Shown here: positions 7,627 through 13,978 of the stretch, in pieces | Numbering within the stretch: the first letter of the stretch is position 1 | Layout of the letters: each line of letters begins with the position of its first letter | DNA from: Reyranella sp. | GTDB lineage: Bacteria > Pseudomonadota > Alphaproteobacteria > Reyranellales > Reyranellaceae | NCBI GenBank assembly: GCA_004296815.1 | Contig: SCVT01000250.1 | Coordinates: 1-23,613, forward strand | DNA length: 23,613 nt | Direction: 5' to 3' | The notes under the pieces: generated by a model | Seen by the model: the letters and a program-made list of their open reading frames with translations, nothing else | Told to the model about the DNA's origin: nothing | Database searches by the model: none | Position numbers and translations under genes: made by a program

Positions 7627-9069
7627 ATGGCAGCGTTGCGTGTGTTGGCTTTCCTGCTCGTGGCGGTGTGCGTCGTGTCGCCTCACGCGATCGCGCAGAC
7701 ATCGTCGCCTCCGCCGTCGCAGGGCCAGACCCGCAACAGCTTCGCCAACCCTGCCGAGTACGACAACTACATGGCGGCGCTGAACACCAAGGACGCCGCC
7801 AAGCGCGCGCAGGCGATGGAGGTGTTCATCGCCTGGTATCCCAATTCGGTGCTGCGCGTGGAGGCGCACGAGCAGGGGATCGCGGCCTACCAGGCCTCGA
7901 ACCAGCCGGCCAAGGCCGACGGGCTCGGGCAGAAGCTGCTGCAGCTCGATCCCGACAATCTGCGCGCGCTCGCCAACCGCGCCTATCTCGGCCGGCTGAA
8001 GGCGCAGACCGGCGATGCCACCGCTTTGCCACAGGCCGTGGCGGCGGCGGAGCGCGGCCTCGCGGTGATGCCGAAATGGCAGAAGCCGGTGTTGCTCGAC
8101 GATGCAGGCTTCGCGAAGGTGAAGGAACAGCTCTCGGCGGTGTTCAACGGCGTGCTGGGCTTCGCCGCGTTGCAGGCCAAGGACTACGACAAGGCGCGCG
8201 TCTTCTATCGCGAGGCCGTGGCCGGCGATCCGGCTGACCTGCAGAACGTCTACCAGCTCGCGGTCTCGCAGCTCGAAGGCCAGCCGGTCGATGCGCTGGG
8301 CTTCTGGTACGGCGCCCGCGCCATCGCCATCGCGAAGGCCGCGAACAACACCGCCGCCGCGCAGGACATCGACCGCTACGTGCGCTCGCGCTATCGCGTC
8401 TATCGCGGCAGCGAGGAGGGCTGGGACGACATCGTGAAGCGTCTCGTCGCGGGCGAAGCGCAGCCGCCGGAGACCTTCAAGAAGTCGATCCCGCGCCAGC
8501 TCACGCCGCCCGAGCAGGCGCTGCAGCTCCTCGAGGACAACGATCCCGCGAAGCTCCCCTACGCCGACTGGATCCTGGTGCTGCGTCATCGCGATGCGAA
8601 CGCGGCCAACAGGGCCGCGGCCGACAAGGTGTGGAAGGCGATCGGCGACCGCCAGCAGGGCAGCACGCGCATGAAGGTGCCGATGAAGGTGATCAGCGCC
8701 ACGCCCGACCGCATCGAAGGCGCGATCACCGACGCCGCGCGCAACGGCAACATCGTGGAGATCGAGGTCGCGATGGCGCGGCCGCTCAGCCCACTGCCCG
8801 CCGTCGGCTCGACCATCGCCTTCCTCGGCACGCTGAGCGACTACCGCCCGCAGCCGTTCCTGTTCAAGCTGACGCGCGGCGAGCTCGCGCCGGAGTTCCT
8901 GCCGGTGGCGGGCGGCGCGTGCGCCGATCCCCGGCCGCAGATGTGCACGCGCGACTATCGGCCGGCCTGCGGCACGAAGCGCGACGGCAGCCGCCGCACC
9001 TACGGCAACGCCTGCACCGCCTGCAGCGACGCCGAGGTCGTCAGCCAGGCTGCCGGCGCCTGCCCGTAA
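7627..9069 (+). CDS. Secreted TPR-like protein with C-terminal Kazal-type domain
   Basis: 480 residues. A clear signal peptide (hydrophobic 4-17, AIA before QT at 23/24) sends it to the periplasm or outside. Residues about 40-270 are helical with tetratricopeptide-like spacing, for example the repeats around QKLLQLDPDNLRALANRAYL and ALQAKDYDKARVFYREAV. Residues about 345-430 are predicted beta-rich, of unknown fold. The last 49 residues hold six cysteines (C432, C440, C448, C463, C466, C479) with YRPACG and TYGNAC, the Kazal serine-protease-inhibitor pattern. Compared with the classical motif there are about four extra residues between C3 and the conserved Tyr. The disulfides imply an oxidising compartment. 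The gene is divergent from an RND pump. A role as protease inhibitor or envelope scaffold is inference; no characterised orthologue comes to mind. Confidence 0.88.
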   Translation: MAALRVLAFLLVAVCVVSPHAIAQTSSPPPSQGQTRNSFANPAEYDNYMAALNTKDAAKRAQAMEVFIAWYPNSVLRVEAHEQGIAAYQASNQPAKADGLGQKLLQLDPDNLRALANRAYLGRLKAQTGDATALPQAVAAAERGLAVMPKWQKPVLLDDAGFAKVKEQLSAVFNGVLGFAALQAKDYDKARVFYREAVAGDPADLQNVYQLAVSQLEGQPVDALGFWYGARAIAIAKAANNTAAAQDIDRYVRSRYRVYRGSEEGWDDIVKRLVAGEAQPPETFKKSIPRQLTPPEQALQLLEDNDPAKLPYADWILVLRHRDANAANRAAADKVWKAIGDRQQGSTRMKVPMKVISATPDRIEGAITDAARNGNIVEIEVAMARPLSPLPAVGSTIAFLGTLSDYRPQPFLFKLTRGELAPEFLPVAGGACADPRPQMCTRDYRPACGTKRDGSRRTYGNACTACSDAEVVSQAAGACP

Positions 9070-9078
9070 GCGATTGAA

Positions 9079-9246
9079 CTAGAGACCCGGGAAGACCCGC
9101 GGCCAGATCGGCGGCGGCGAGGGCGGCACGAAAGGCGGCAACCCGTCGTCGTGCTGCGTCTCGTCGTGCCGGCACTCCGGCGCGGGCGACGGTTCCTCCT
9201 GTGGCGGCCGCTGCGGCCGCTCACGCCAGGCATCACTTCGATTCAT
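9079..9246 (-). CDS. Small proline-rich hypothetical protein
   Basis: A 55-residue ORF starting at the ATG at 9246 behind a very strong GAGGAGGA site with 7-base spacing. About a third of the residues are proline (blocks such as RPPQEEPSPAPE and PPSPPPIWPR), with one cysteine and no signal peptide or membrane helix. It fills the space between the TPR-Kazal gene (stop at 9069) and arsR (start at 9352) without overlapping either. An ATG at 9270 is also in frame but has no comparable site. The low complexity and short length prevent family assignment. It may be a real short protein or a chance ORF; the ribosome binding site is the main argument. Confidence 0.5.
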   Translation of the reverse strand: MNRSDAWRERPQRPPQEEPSPAPECRHDETQHDDGLPPFVPPSPPPIWPRVFPGL

Positions 9247-9253
9247 AGCCACG

Positions 9254-9261
9254 TCCTCCTC
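9254..9261 (-). promoter_or_regulatory. Strong ribosome binding site for the 55-residue ORF
   Basis: On the minus strand this reads GAGGAGGA, near-perfect anti-16S complementarity, 7 bases before the ATG at 9246. Confidence 0.55.
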
Positions 9262-9317
9262 GAGCAACATGGGATGTGGCGATCGAGATAGGGGCTGCGA
9301 CGACGCCTTCAAGGGGC

Positions 9318-9359
9318 TTGCGCCGTAACCGCAATCTTGATACTTAAGTGAATGCTTAA
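9318..9359 (+). promoter_or_regulatory. Candidate arsR promoter with overlapping inverted-repeat operator
   Basis: TTGCGC (9318-9323) and GATACT (9339-9344), with a 15 bp spacer, are a weak -35/-10 pair. They would start transcription at or next to the ATG at 9352. TTAAG (9344-9348) and CTTAA (9355-9359) form an inverted repeat with a 6 bp spacer across the start codon; CTTAA at 9343-9347 also repeats directly at 9355-9359. AT-rich boxes stand out in this GC-rich DNA. Autorepression by the ArsR product at this dyad is an inference. Confidence 0.4.
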
Positions 9360-9714
9360 CTATCAGCCGACGCCGCAAATGCCGCTGGATATGGCCTTCC
9401 AGGCCCTGTCCGACCCGACCCGGCGGGTCATGGTCGAGCGGCTGAGCCAGGGGCCCGCCTCGGTCAGCGAGCTGGCCCGCCCGCTCGACATGACGCTCTC
9501 GGCGGTGGTCCAGCACCTCGCCGTGCTCGAGGCGAGCGGGCTGGTGCGCTCGGAGAAAGTGGGCCGCGTGCGGACCTGCCGCATCGAACCCGAGACGCTC
9601 ACCGCGGTGGAGCGCTGGGTCGCCGAGCGCCGCGCCACCTGGGAGCGGCGCTTCGATCGCCTGGGCGCGCTGCTTGCCGAAACCGAATCCAAGCCACGAA
9701 AGAGGAAGTCATGA
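9352..9714 (+). CDS. ArsR-family winged-helix transcriptional regulator
   Basis: 120 residues. FQALSDPTRRVMVERLSQGPAS (16-37) is the typical N-terminal helix pair. The HTH covers about 38-62 (SVSELARPLDMTLSAVVQHLAVLE). The wing holds RSEKVGRVRTCRI. No metal-binding ELCVC-type cysteine cluster is present, so this is the non-metal subgroup that accompanies SRPBCC genes. The MLNY start matches what I recall of close family members. No Shine-Dalgarno box precedes it, which fits a leaderless mRNA. The stop overlaps the next start (ATGA, 9711-9714), so regulator and SRPBCC genes form one operon, probably autoregulated. Confidence 0.92.
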   Translation: MLNYQPTPQMPLDMAFQALSDPTRRVMVERLSQGPASVSELARPLDMTLSAVVQHLAVLEASGLVRSEKVGRVRTCRIEPETLTAVERWVAERRATWERRFDRLGALLAETESKPRKRKS

Positions 9715-10175
9715 CCAAGCGTTCCGCCACGCCCGCCACCTTCACCGTCGAGCGCACGTTTCCGATATCGCGCGACAAGGTGTTCCGCGCCTACTCGGAT
9801 GTGAAGATGAAGGCGAAATGGTTCGGCGGTCCCGAGGAGTGGGAGCGCTCCGAGCACAAGCTCGACTTCAGGGTCGGCGGTCGCGAGAGCTCGAGTGGTG
9901 GCCCGCCGGGTGGGCCGCAACACCACTACAGCGGCATCCACATGGATATCGTGCCCGACGAACGCATCGTGCTGGCCTACGAGATCAAGGTCGGCGAGAC
10001 GCGCCTCACCGTCTCGCTCGGCACCACGGAGTTCAAGGCGGATGGTAAAGGAACGAAGCTCGTCTACACCGAGCAGATCATGTTCCTCGACGCCCCCGAG
10101 CATCTCGAGGATCGCAAGAAGGGCACCGAGGCGCTGTTCGACAATCTCGTCGCGGCGCTCGCGAAGGCGCATTGA
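9711..10175 (+). CDS. SRPBCC/AHSA1-domain protein, first of a tandem pair
   Basis: 154 residues of the START/Bet v1-like hydrophobic-ligand fold, activator-of-Hsp90 homologue 1 (AHSA1) type. Typical features are the N-terminal FTVERTFPISRDKVFRAYSD, the KAKWFGG segment (about 33-39), the DFRVGG turn, and the C-terminal helix ending in ALFDNLVAALAKA. It is probably cytoplasmic; ligand unknown. AGAGGAAG at 9701-9708 serves as ribosome binding site and the start overlaps the arsR stop. The related protein encoded immediately downstream suggests duplication. Relatives are loosely linked to stress or small-molecule binding, which is family knowledge and not visible here. Confidence 0.9.
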   Translation: MTKRSATPATFTVERTFPISRDKVFRAYSDVKMKAKWFGGPEEWERSEHKLDFRVGGRESSSGGPPGGPQHHYSGIHMDIVPDERIVLAYEIKVGETRLTVSLGTTEFKADGKGTKLVYTEQIMFLDAPEHLEDRKKGTEALFDNLVAALAKAH

Positions 10176-10624
10176 TGGCGGAACGCTCGACCCGGCACGG
10201 CACGATCGAGCTCGCGCGTCTCTACAGGGCGCCGCCGGCGCGGGTCTACGCGGCCTGGGCCGAGCCGGCGCAACGCGCGAAGTGGGACGTGCCGGGGCGT
10301 TGGGTCATCGTCGAGCAGACCTTCGACTTCCGCGAGGGCGGCTGCGAGATCAAGCGCTTCGGCCCGGCCGGCGATCCGCGGCTGCTCGCCACGACGCACT
10401 ATCTCGAGGTCATCCCGGCCGAGCGCTTCGTCTACGGCTACCGCATGACCAGCCGTGACGTGCCCATCTCCGTGTCGCTCACCACCGTGCAGCTCGCACG
10501 CGCGCCGGAGGGCACGCGGCTGAAGCTCACCGAGCAGATCGTGATGCTGGACGGCGGCGACACGCTCGAGCTCCGCGAGGAAGGCCTCGCATCGGAGCTC
10601 GACAAGATCGCCGGGATTCTTTGA
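10175..10624 (+). CDS. SRPBCC/AHSA1-domain protein, second of a tandem pair
   Basis: 149 residues with the same layout as the preceding gene: IELARLYRAPPARVYAAWAE, AKWDVPG, DFREGGCEIKRFGP, LKLTEQIVMLDGGD and a C-terminal amphipathic helix. Both proteins share a (K/R)L(V/K)(Y/L)TEQI stretch and acidic strand, consistent with an old duplication. The ATG at 10175 overlaps the previous stop by one base (TGATG); a TTG one codon upstream is possible but less likely. The gene ends 4 bp before the convergent universal stress gene. Ligand and function are unknown; the pair may form a heterodimer, which is speculative. Confidence 0.9.
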   Translation: MAERSTRHGTIELARLYRAPPARVYAAWAEPAQRAKWDVPGRWVIVEQTFDFREGGCEIKRFGPAGDPRLLATTHYLEVIPAERFVYGYRMTSRDVPISVSLTTVQLARAPEGTRLKLTEQIVMLDGGDTLELREEGLASELDKIAGIL

Positions 10625-10628
10625 CCGT

Positions 10629-11459
10629 TTAGTGCGCCAGCAGGAGCGGCACGCGGCAGGAGGAGATCACCTTGCCGGTGGCGCCGCCCATGCCGAGGAA
10701 GCTCATGACCTGGCCGCGGCCGTAGGCGCCCATCACCAGGAGGTCGGCGCCCTTGCCGTGCGTGTAGTCGAGCAGCGCGCGGCCGCGGGCGCGGCCCGAC
10801 ACGGCGCCGGGATCGATCGCGTCGATCGTGGTCTTGAGACCGTGGCGGCCGAGGTTGCGCGCGAGGTAGCCCGCACCCACCTCGTCCGGCGTCGAGCCGA
10901 CCACCAGGATCGTGATGCTGCTCGCCTTGGCGAGGAAGGGGAGGGAATACTCGACCGATCGCGCGGCCTGGAAGCTGCCGTTCCACGCCACGATCACCGT
11001 GCCGAAGCCGCCGCTGCCGGCGTTGGGCGGCGCGATCATGACGGCGCGGGCGCATTCGTGGATGGCGGCCTCGACGGTGGCGGGCGCCACGTTCTCCGGG
11101 TCCGAGCCCGGGCGGCCGAGCACCAGCAGGTCCGAGCAGCGGCCCATCGCGACCAGCGTGTCGAGCGTCGCGGTCTGCGCCGCGGTGTAGGTCGAGCCCT
11201 TGTTGGCGCCGAGCAGCTCCTTGTAGGCGCGCTCGGATTCCTTCGCGCGCGCTTCGAGGCGCTCGTCGTCGAGGTTCATGATCAAGGGCATCGCCTCGCC
11301 GCTCATGGCGAGGCCGCCGACCGCGCCGCCGGCCGGACCGACCGGCAGGTGCAGCGCGTCCACGGTGCCGTCGAAGGCGGAGGCGACGCGGCTGGCCAGC
11401 TTGAACGACATGGCGGCGTCGGGACCGCCCTCGGAAACGGCCAGGATCGACTTGAACAT
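10629..11459 (-). CDS. Universal stress protein, tandem UspA domains
   Basis: 276 residues made of two UspA-like alpha/beta domains (about 1-150 and 155-276). The first starts MFKSILAVSEGGPDAAMSF. The second contains the nucleotide-binding-type stretch LLVMGAYGRGQVMSFLGMGG, which is one residue longer than the classical G-x2-G-x9-G(S/T) pattern. The first domain has DLLVLGRPGSDP in the equivalent place and looks degenerate, so probably only the second binds ATP. The start at 11459 has GGGGAGAG about 6 bases before it. The gene lies 107 bp downstream of the DUF442 gene and probably has its own promoter. Function beyond stress tolerance cannot be told. Confidence 0.9.
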   Translation of the reverse strand: MFKSILAVSEGGPDAAMSFKLASRVASAFDGTVDALHLPVGPAGGAVGGLAMSGEAMPLIMNLDDERLEARAKESERAYKELLGANKGSTYTAAQTATLDTLVAMGRCSDLLVLGRPGSDPENVAPATVEAAIHECARAVMIAPPNAGSGGFGTVIVAWNGSFQAARSVEYSLPFLAKASSITILVVGSTPDEVGAGYLARNLGRHGLKTTIDAIDPGAVSGRARGRALLDYTHGKGADLLVMGAYGRGQVMSFLGMGGATGKVISSCRVPLLLAH

Positions 11460-11498
11460 CGCAGACTCTCCCCAACGGAATTCTTCAAAGGACGCGCG

Positions 11499-11527
11499 AT
11501 TAAGAATGGCGGACGCGTCCGGTGCAA
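11499..11527 (-). promoter_or_regulatory. Candidate promoter with palindromic spacer upstream of the universal stress gene
   Basis: On the minus strand, TTGCAC (11527-11522) and CTTAAT (11504-11499) are separated by 17 bp. The spacer contains the perfect 12 bp palindrome CGGACGCGTCCG (11510-11521). A dyad inside a promoter spacer is the usual place for a repressor or a MerR-type regulator. The hexamers match consensus only partly. Confidence 0.35.
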
Positions 11528-11566
11528 GCCGAGACTTTCGGCCGGCGAACCTCTCTAGACCACGCC

Positions 11567-12013
11567 CTAACTTCGCGCGGCCTGGGCGAGGCCGGTCATG
11601 AGATCGGCGACCGGCTCCAGCTCCTGGCCGGCGCGACGGGCACCCTGCAAGACCTCGTCGAGCGAACGGCCATTGGCCATCGAGGCCGCGCCCCACAGCA
11701 GCGCCGAGCGCATGCCGCTCTTGCAGTAGGCGACGACCCGGTCGTTGCCTTCGGCCAGCAGGTCGGCGAGCGCACGCACCTGCTCGGGCGCCGCGCGCGG
11801 ACCGGAGAAGGGCAGGTCGAGGAATTTCAGTCCGGCTGCTTCGGCGGCGGCCTTGATGTCGGCCGTCTTGGGCTGGCCGAACATCGCCTCGCCGTCCGGC
11901 CGGTTGTTGACCACCGCGGTGAAGCCCGCATTGGCGACCGCCTTCATGTCGGCCGGCGTCAATTGTCCGGTGACGGCCACGCGCTCGTCGACGGCCGGCA
12001 GGTCGAGACTCAT
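11567..12013 (-). CDS. DUF442/beta-lactamase-hydrolase-like (BLH) phosphatase-fold protein
   Basis: 148 residues, TIGR01244-like. The N-terminal region has VAVTGQLTPADMKAVANAGFTAVVNNRPDGE-type sequence (about 12-42), typical of this dual-specificity-phosphatase-like fold. The active-site loop is YCKSGMRSALLW with C97 and R102, a C-x4-R variant of the tyrosine-phosphatase/rhodanese loop. An acidic D66 precedes it. Relatives act in sulfide/persulfide metabolism when fused to other domains; stand-alone members are poorly characterised. The start codon overlaps the stop of the upstream VUT transporter (12010-12013), so the two are co-translated. That link suggests it acts on something the transporter brings in, which is inference. 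Confidence 0.87.
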   Translation of the reverse strand: MSLDLPAVDERVAVTGQLTPADMKAVANAGFTAVVNNRPDGEAMFGQPKTADIKAAAEAAGLKFLDLPFSGPRAAPEQVRALADLLAEGNDRVVAYCKSGMRSALLWGAASMANGRSLDEVLQGARRAGQELEPVADLMTGLAQAARS

Positions 12014-12576
12014 GCGGACAGCTCTCTCTTGCGGATCCAGTGGATGAAAGGCAGCGCCAGCACGACCATCCAGAGCTTGCCCAGGATCTGGCCGGCGAGA
12101 TAGTCGAGGCTGCCGAAGGCCAGCCACAGGAAGAGGACGCTGTCGGCCACGAGGCCGACCACGCCGCTCGCGAGCACGGCGAGCACAAGGTTCCGCTCCT
12201 GCAGCGGGGTGTAGACCGCGAAGTCGGCGAGCTCCGATGCCAGGAAGGCGGTGGCCGAGGCCACGATGAGCTGCGGCGGCGCCACCGCGCCGGAGAGTGC
12301 CGCGCCGGCTACGATGGCGCCGAGCGCCACGCCGCGGCCGAGCCGCCGCTGCACCAGGTCGCGCAGCACCAGGGCGAGGCCGATCATCAGCACGCCCGAC
12401 GGCGCCATCAGGGCTTTGTCGCCGGGGCCCCACGGCCAGACCGGCACGAGGCACGGACCCTGCGGCACGCACACCGTGCCGACATTGCCGATCATCCAGT
12501 TGGCGAGGGGGATGCAGGCCATGAAACCCAGGAAATAGGCCAGGGCTTCGAGCTTGCGGCGCGCGGTCGAACTCAT
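12010..12576 (-). CDS. VUT-family (DUF165, YhhQ-like) transporter, possible queuosine-precursor uptake
   Basis: 188 residues with about six hydrophobic segments (near 12-30, 58-72, 84-100, 103-118, 130-150, 163-180). Family signatures are RDLVQRRLG (72-80), SATAFLASELADFAVYTPLQER (107-128) and the D145 region VGLVADSVLFLWLAFG. E. coli YhhQ of this family imports preQ0/preQ1, and other members import queuine or queuosine; the family was earlier proposed for vitamins. A queC gene about 600 bp away (13172-13897) supports a 7-deazaguanine substrate, but the substrate is not proven by sequence. The N-terminal half is divergent, with a long WPWGPG-containing loop. AGGGA before the ATG serves as ribosome binding site. 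Confidence 0.85.
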   Translation of the reverse strand: MSSTARRKLEALAYFLGFMACIPLANWMIGNVGTVCVPQGPCLVPVWPWGPGDKALMAPSGVLMIGLALVLRDLVQRRLGRGVALGAIVAGAALSGAVAPPQLIVASATAFLASELADFAVYTPLQERNLVLAVLASGVVGLVADSVLFLWLAFGSLDYLAGQILGKLWMVVLALPFIHWIRKRELSA

Positions 12577-12591
12577 GGGTGCGTCCCTAGC

Positions 12592-12642
12592 AGGTCTGCG
12601 CTGCGTCGGGAACCCGACGCCCCGCCGCAGCGTTCCAGACCT
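12592..12642. repeat. Composite inverted repeat in the divergent VUT/DUF4142 intergenic region
   Basis: AGGTCTG (12592-12598) pairs with CAGACCT (12636-12642). Immediately inside, CGCTGCG (12599-12605) pairs with CGCAGCG (12626-12632), leaving a 3-base bulge. A second perfect dyad, GCGTCGGG AA CCCGACGC (12603-12620), sits inside and shares three bases with the outer stem. The whole structure is symmetric enough to fold in RNA from either strand. It lies 15 bp before the VUT start and 20 bp before the DUF4142 start. No T-tract follows. It may be an operator, a 5'-UTR structure or a dispersed palindromic element. Confidence 0.6.
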
Positions 12643-12662
12643 TACAATCCAAGGAGATTTTC

Positions 12663-13175
12663 ATGCTCGCTCGCCGCTCGATCCTGTTCGGCATGGCCGC
12701 CCTGCCGGCCCTCGGCGCCGGTGCCGCCTTCGCCGTCGACGCCCTGCCGGACTCCCGCTTCGTGGGCTTCGCCCAGACCGTCAACGACTTCGAGATCGCC
12801 GCTGCCCGCCTCGCGCTGGTGAAGTCGATGAACGAGAACGTGCGCGGCTTTGCCACCGCCACGCTCGCCGACCACACCGAGGCGGCGCAGTTCCTGGTCA
12901 AGGCGCGCGCCGAGGCCGGCGTCTCCTATGCGCCCGATCCCGTGCAGACGCCGGGCACGATCGCCACCTTGCAGCGCCTCAATGCGCTGGAGGGCGTGGA
13001 GTTCGACACGGCCTATTCCAACGCGCAGCTCGCGATCCACACCGAGGCGGTGGCGCAGTACGGCGCCTACTCGCAGACCGGCGGCAACGGCGCGCTGCGC
13101 CGCTATGCCCAGCGAGAGCTGCCGACGCTCGAGCGGCACCTCCGCGGCGCCCGCCTGCTGGCCGGTGGCCGCTAG
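12663..13175 (+). CDS. Exported DUF4142 protein
   Basis: 170 residues. The N-terminus [20 protein letters not shown] has a twin arginine before a hydrophobic stretch, and AFA before VD at 24/25 is a plausible cleavage site. Export by Sec or Tat is therefore likely. The remainder is helical, ferritin-like in layout, with [33 protein letters not shown] and the C-terminal [12 protein letters not shown]. These are typical of DUF4142 proteins, many of which are annotated as putative outer-membrane or periplasmic proteins of unknown function. AAGGAG at 12651-12656 precedes the ATG. TACAAT (12643-12648) resembles a -10 box but lacks a -35. The stop overlaps that of queC. Confidence 0.85.
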   Translation: MLARRSILFGMAALPALGAGAAFAVDALPDSRFVGFAQTVNDFEIAAARLALVKSMNENVRGFATATLADHTEAAQFLVKARAEAGVSYAPDPVQTPGTIATLQRLNALEGVEFDTAYSNAQLAIHTEAVAQYGAYSQTGGNGALRRYAQRELPTLERHLRGARLLAGGR

Positions 13176-13897
13176 AGCGAACTCTTTCCTTCTCGATAGG
13201 CCACGAAGCCCCGCTTGCGCAGTGCGCAGGCGGGGCATTCGCCGCATCCGTAGCCCCAGTCGTTACGCGGCCCACGCACGCTGTCGTAGCAGGTGTGCGT
13301 GTGCTCCAGGATCAGGTCGACGAGACTTGCGCCACCCAGCTCGCGCGCGAGCTGCCAGGTCTCGGCCTTGTCGAGCCACATCAGCGGCGTGTGCAGCACG
13401 AAGCTGCGGTCCATGCCGAGGTTGAGCGCGACCTGCAGCGCCTTGATCGTGTTGTCGCGGCAGTCGGGATAGCCCGAGAAGTCGGTCTCGCACATGCCGC
13501 CGATCAGGTTGCGGATGCCGCGCCGCCACGCCACCGCGGCGGCGAAGGTGAAGAAGAGCAGGTTGCGGCCGGGCACGAAGCTGTTGGGCAGCCCGTCCTT
13601 CTCCATGGCGAACGCGACGTTGCGGGTGAGCGAGGTCTCGCTGATCTGGCCCAGCACGCCCATGTCGACGAAATGGTCCTCGCCCAGCCGATCTGCCCAC
13701 TGGGGCGAGGCGCGCCGGATCTCGTCGAGGACCACAAGTCGTTGATCCAACTCGATTCTGTGCCGTTGGCGGTAGTCGAACGCGACGGTCTCGACATGCG
13801 CAAATCGCTCTAGCGCCCAGGCCAGGCAAGTGGTGGAATCCTGTCCACCGGAGAAGAGGACGAGGGCGGCCCCGGAGTTGTTGAGGGCATCGTTCAT
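13172..13897 (-). CDS. queC: 7-cyano-7-deazaguanine (preQ0) synthase QueC
   Basis: 241 residues. The enzyme converts 7-carboxy-7-deazaguanine, ammonia and ATP to preQ0 in queuosine synthesis. The PPi-loop is [16 protein letters not shown] (SGGQDS at 16-21). [20 protein letters not shown] is the family's conserved central block. The zinc site is C203, C218, C221, C224 in the segment from HTCYDS to [14 protein letters not shown]. The ATG at 13897 gives the normal length; a TTG 21 bases upstream is in frame but has no ribosome binding site. queD, queE and queF are not in the window. The TAG stop is embedded in a CTAG that also supplies the stop of the DUF4142 gene. Confidence 0.95.
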   Translation of the reverse strand: MNDALNNSGAALVLFSGGQDSTTCLAWALERFAHVETVAFDYRQRHRIELDQRLVVLDEIRRASPQWADRLGEDHFVDMGVLGQISETSLTRNVAFAMEKDGLPNSFVPGRNLLFFTFAAAVAWRRGIRNLIGGMCETDFSGYPDCRDNTIKALQVALNLGMDRSFVLHTPLMWLDKAETWQLARELGGASLVDLILEHTHTCYDSVRGPRNDWGYGCGECPACALRKRGFVAYREGKSSL

Positions 13898-13978
13898 GAG
13901 GCGCTTTATCGCCCGCAACCTCGCTCCGCGCTACCGCGTTACCCGTTCACCAGACCTGTCGGTCAGAGAGGGGGAACC

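Noticed and set aside
12643-12648. TACAAT as a firm -10 box for the DUF4142 gene
   Set aside because: No acceptable -35 lies 16-18 bp upstream, and the transcript would start only about 8 bases before the ATG.
12577-12662. preQ1 riboswitch before the VUT transporter
   Set aside because: Neither the short A-rich-tailed class I form nor the other known classes can be recognised; only the symmetric dyad is present.
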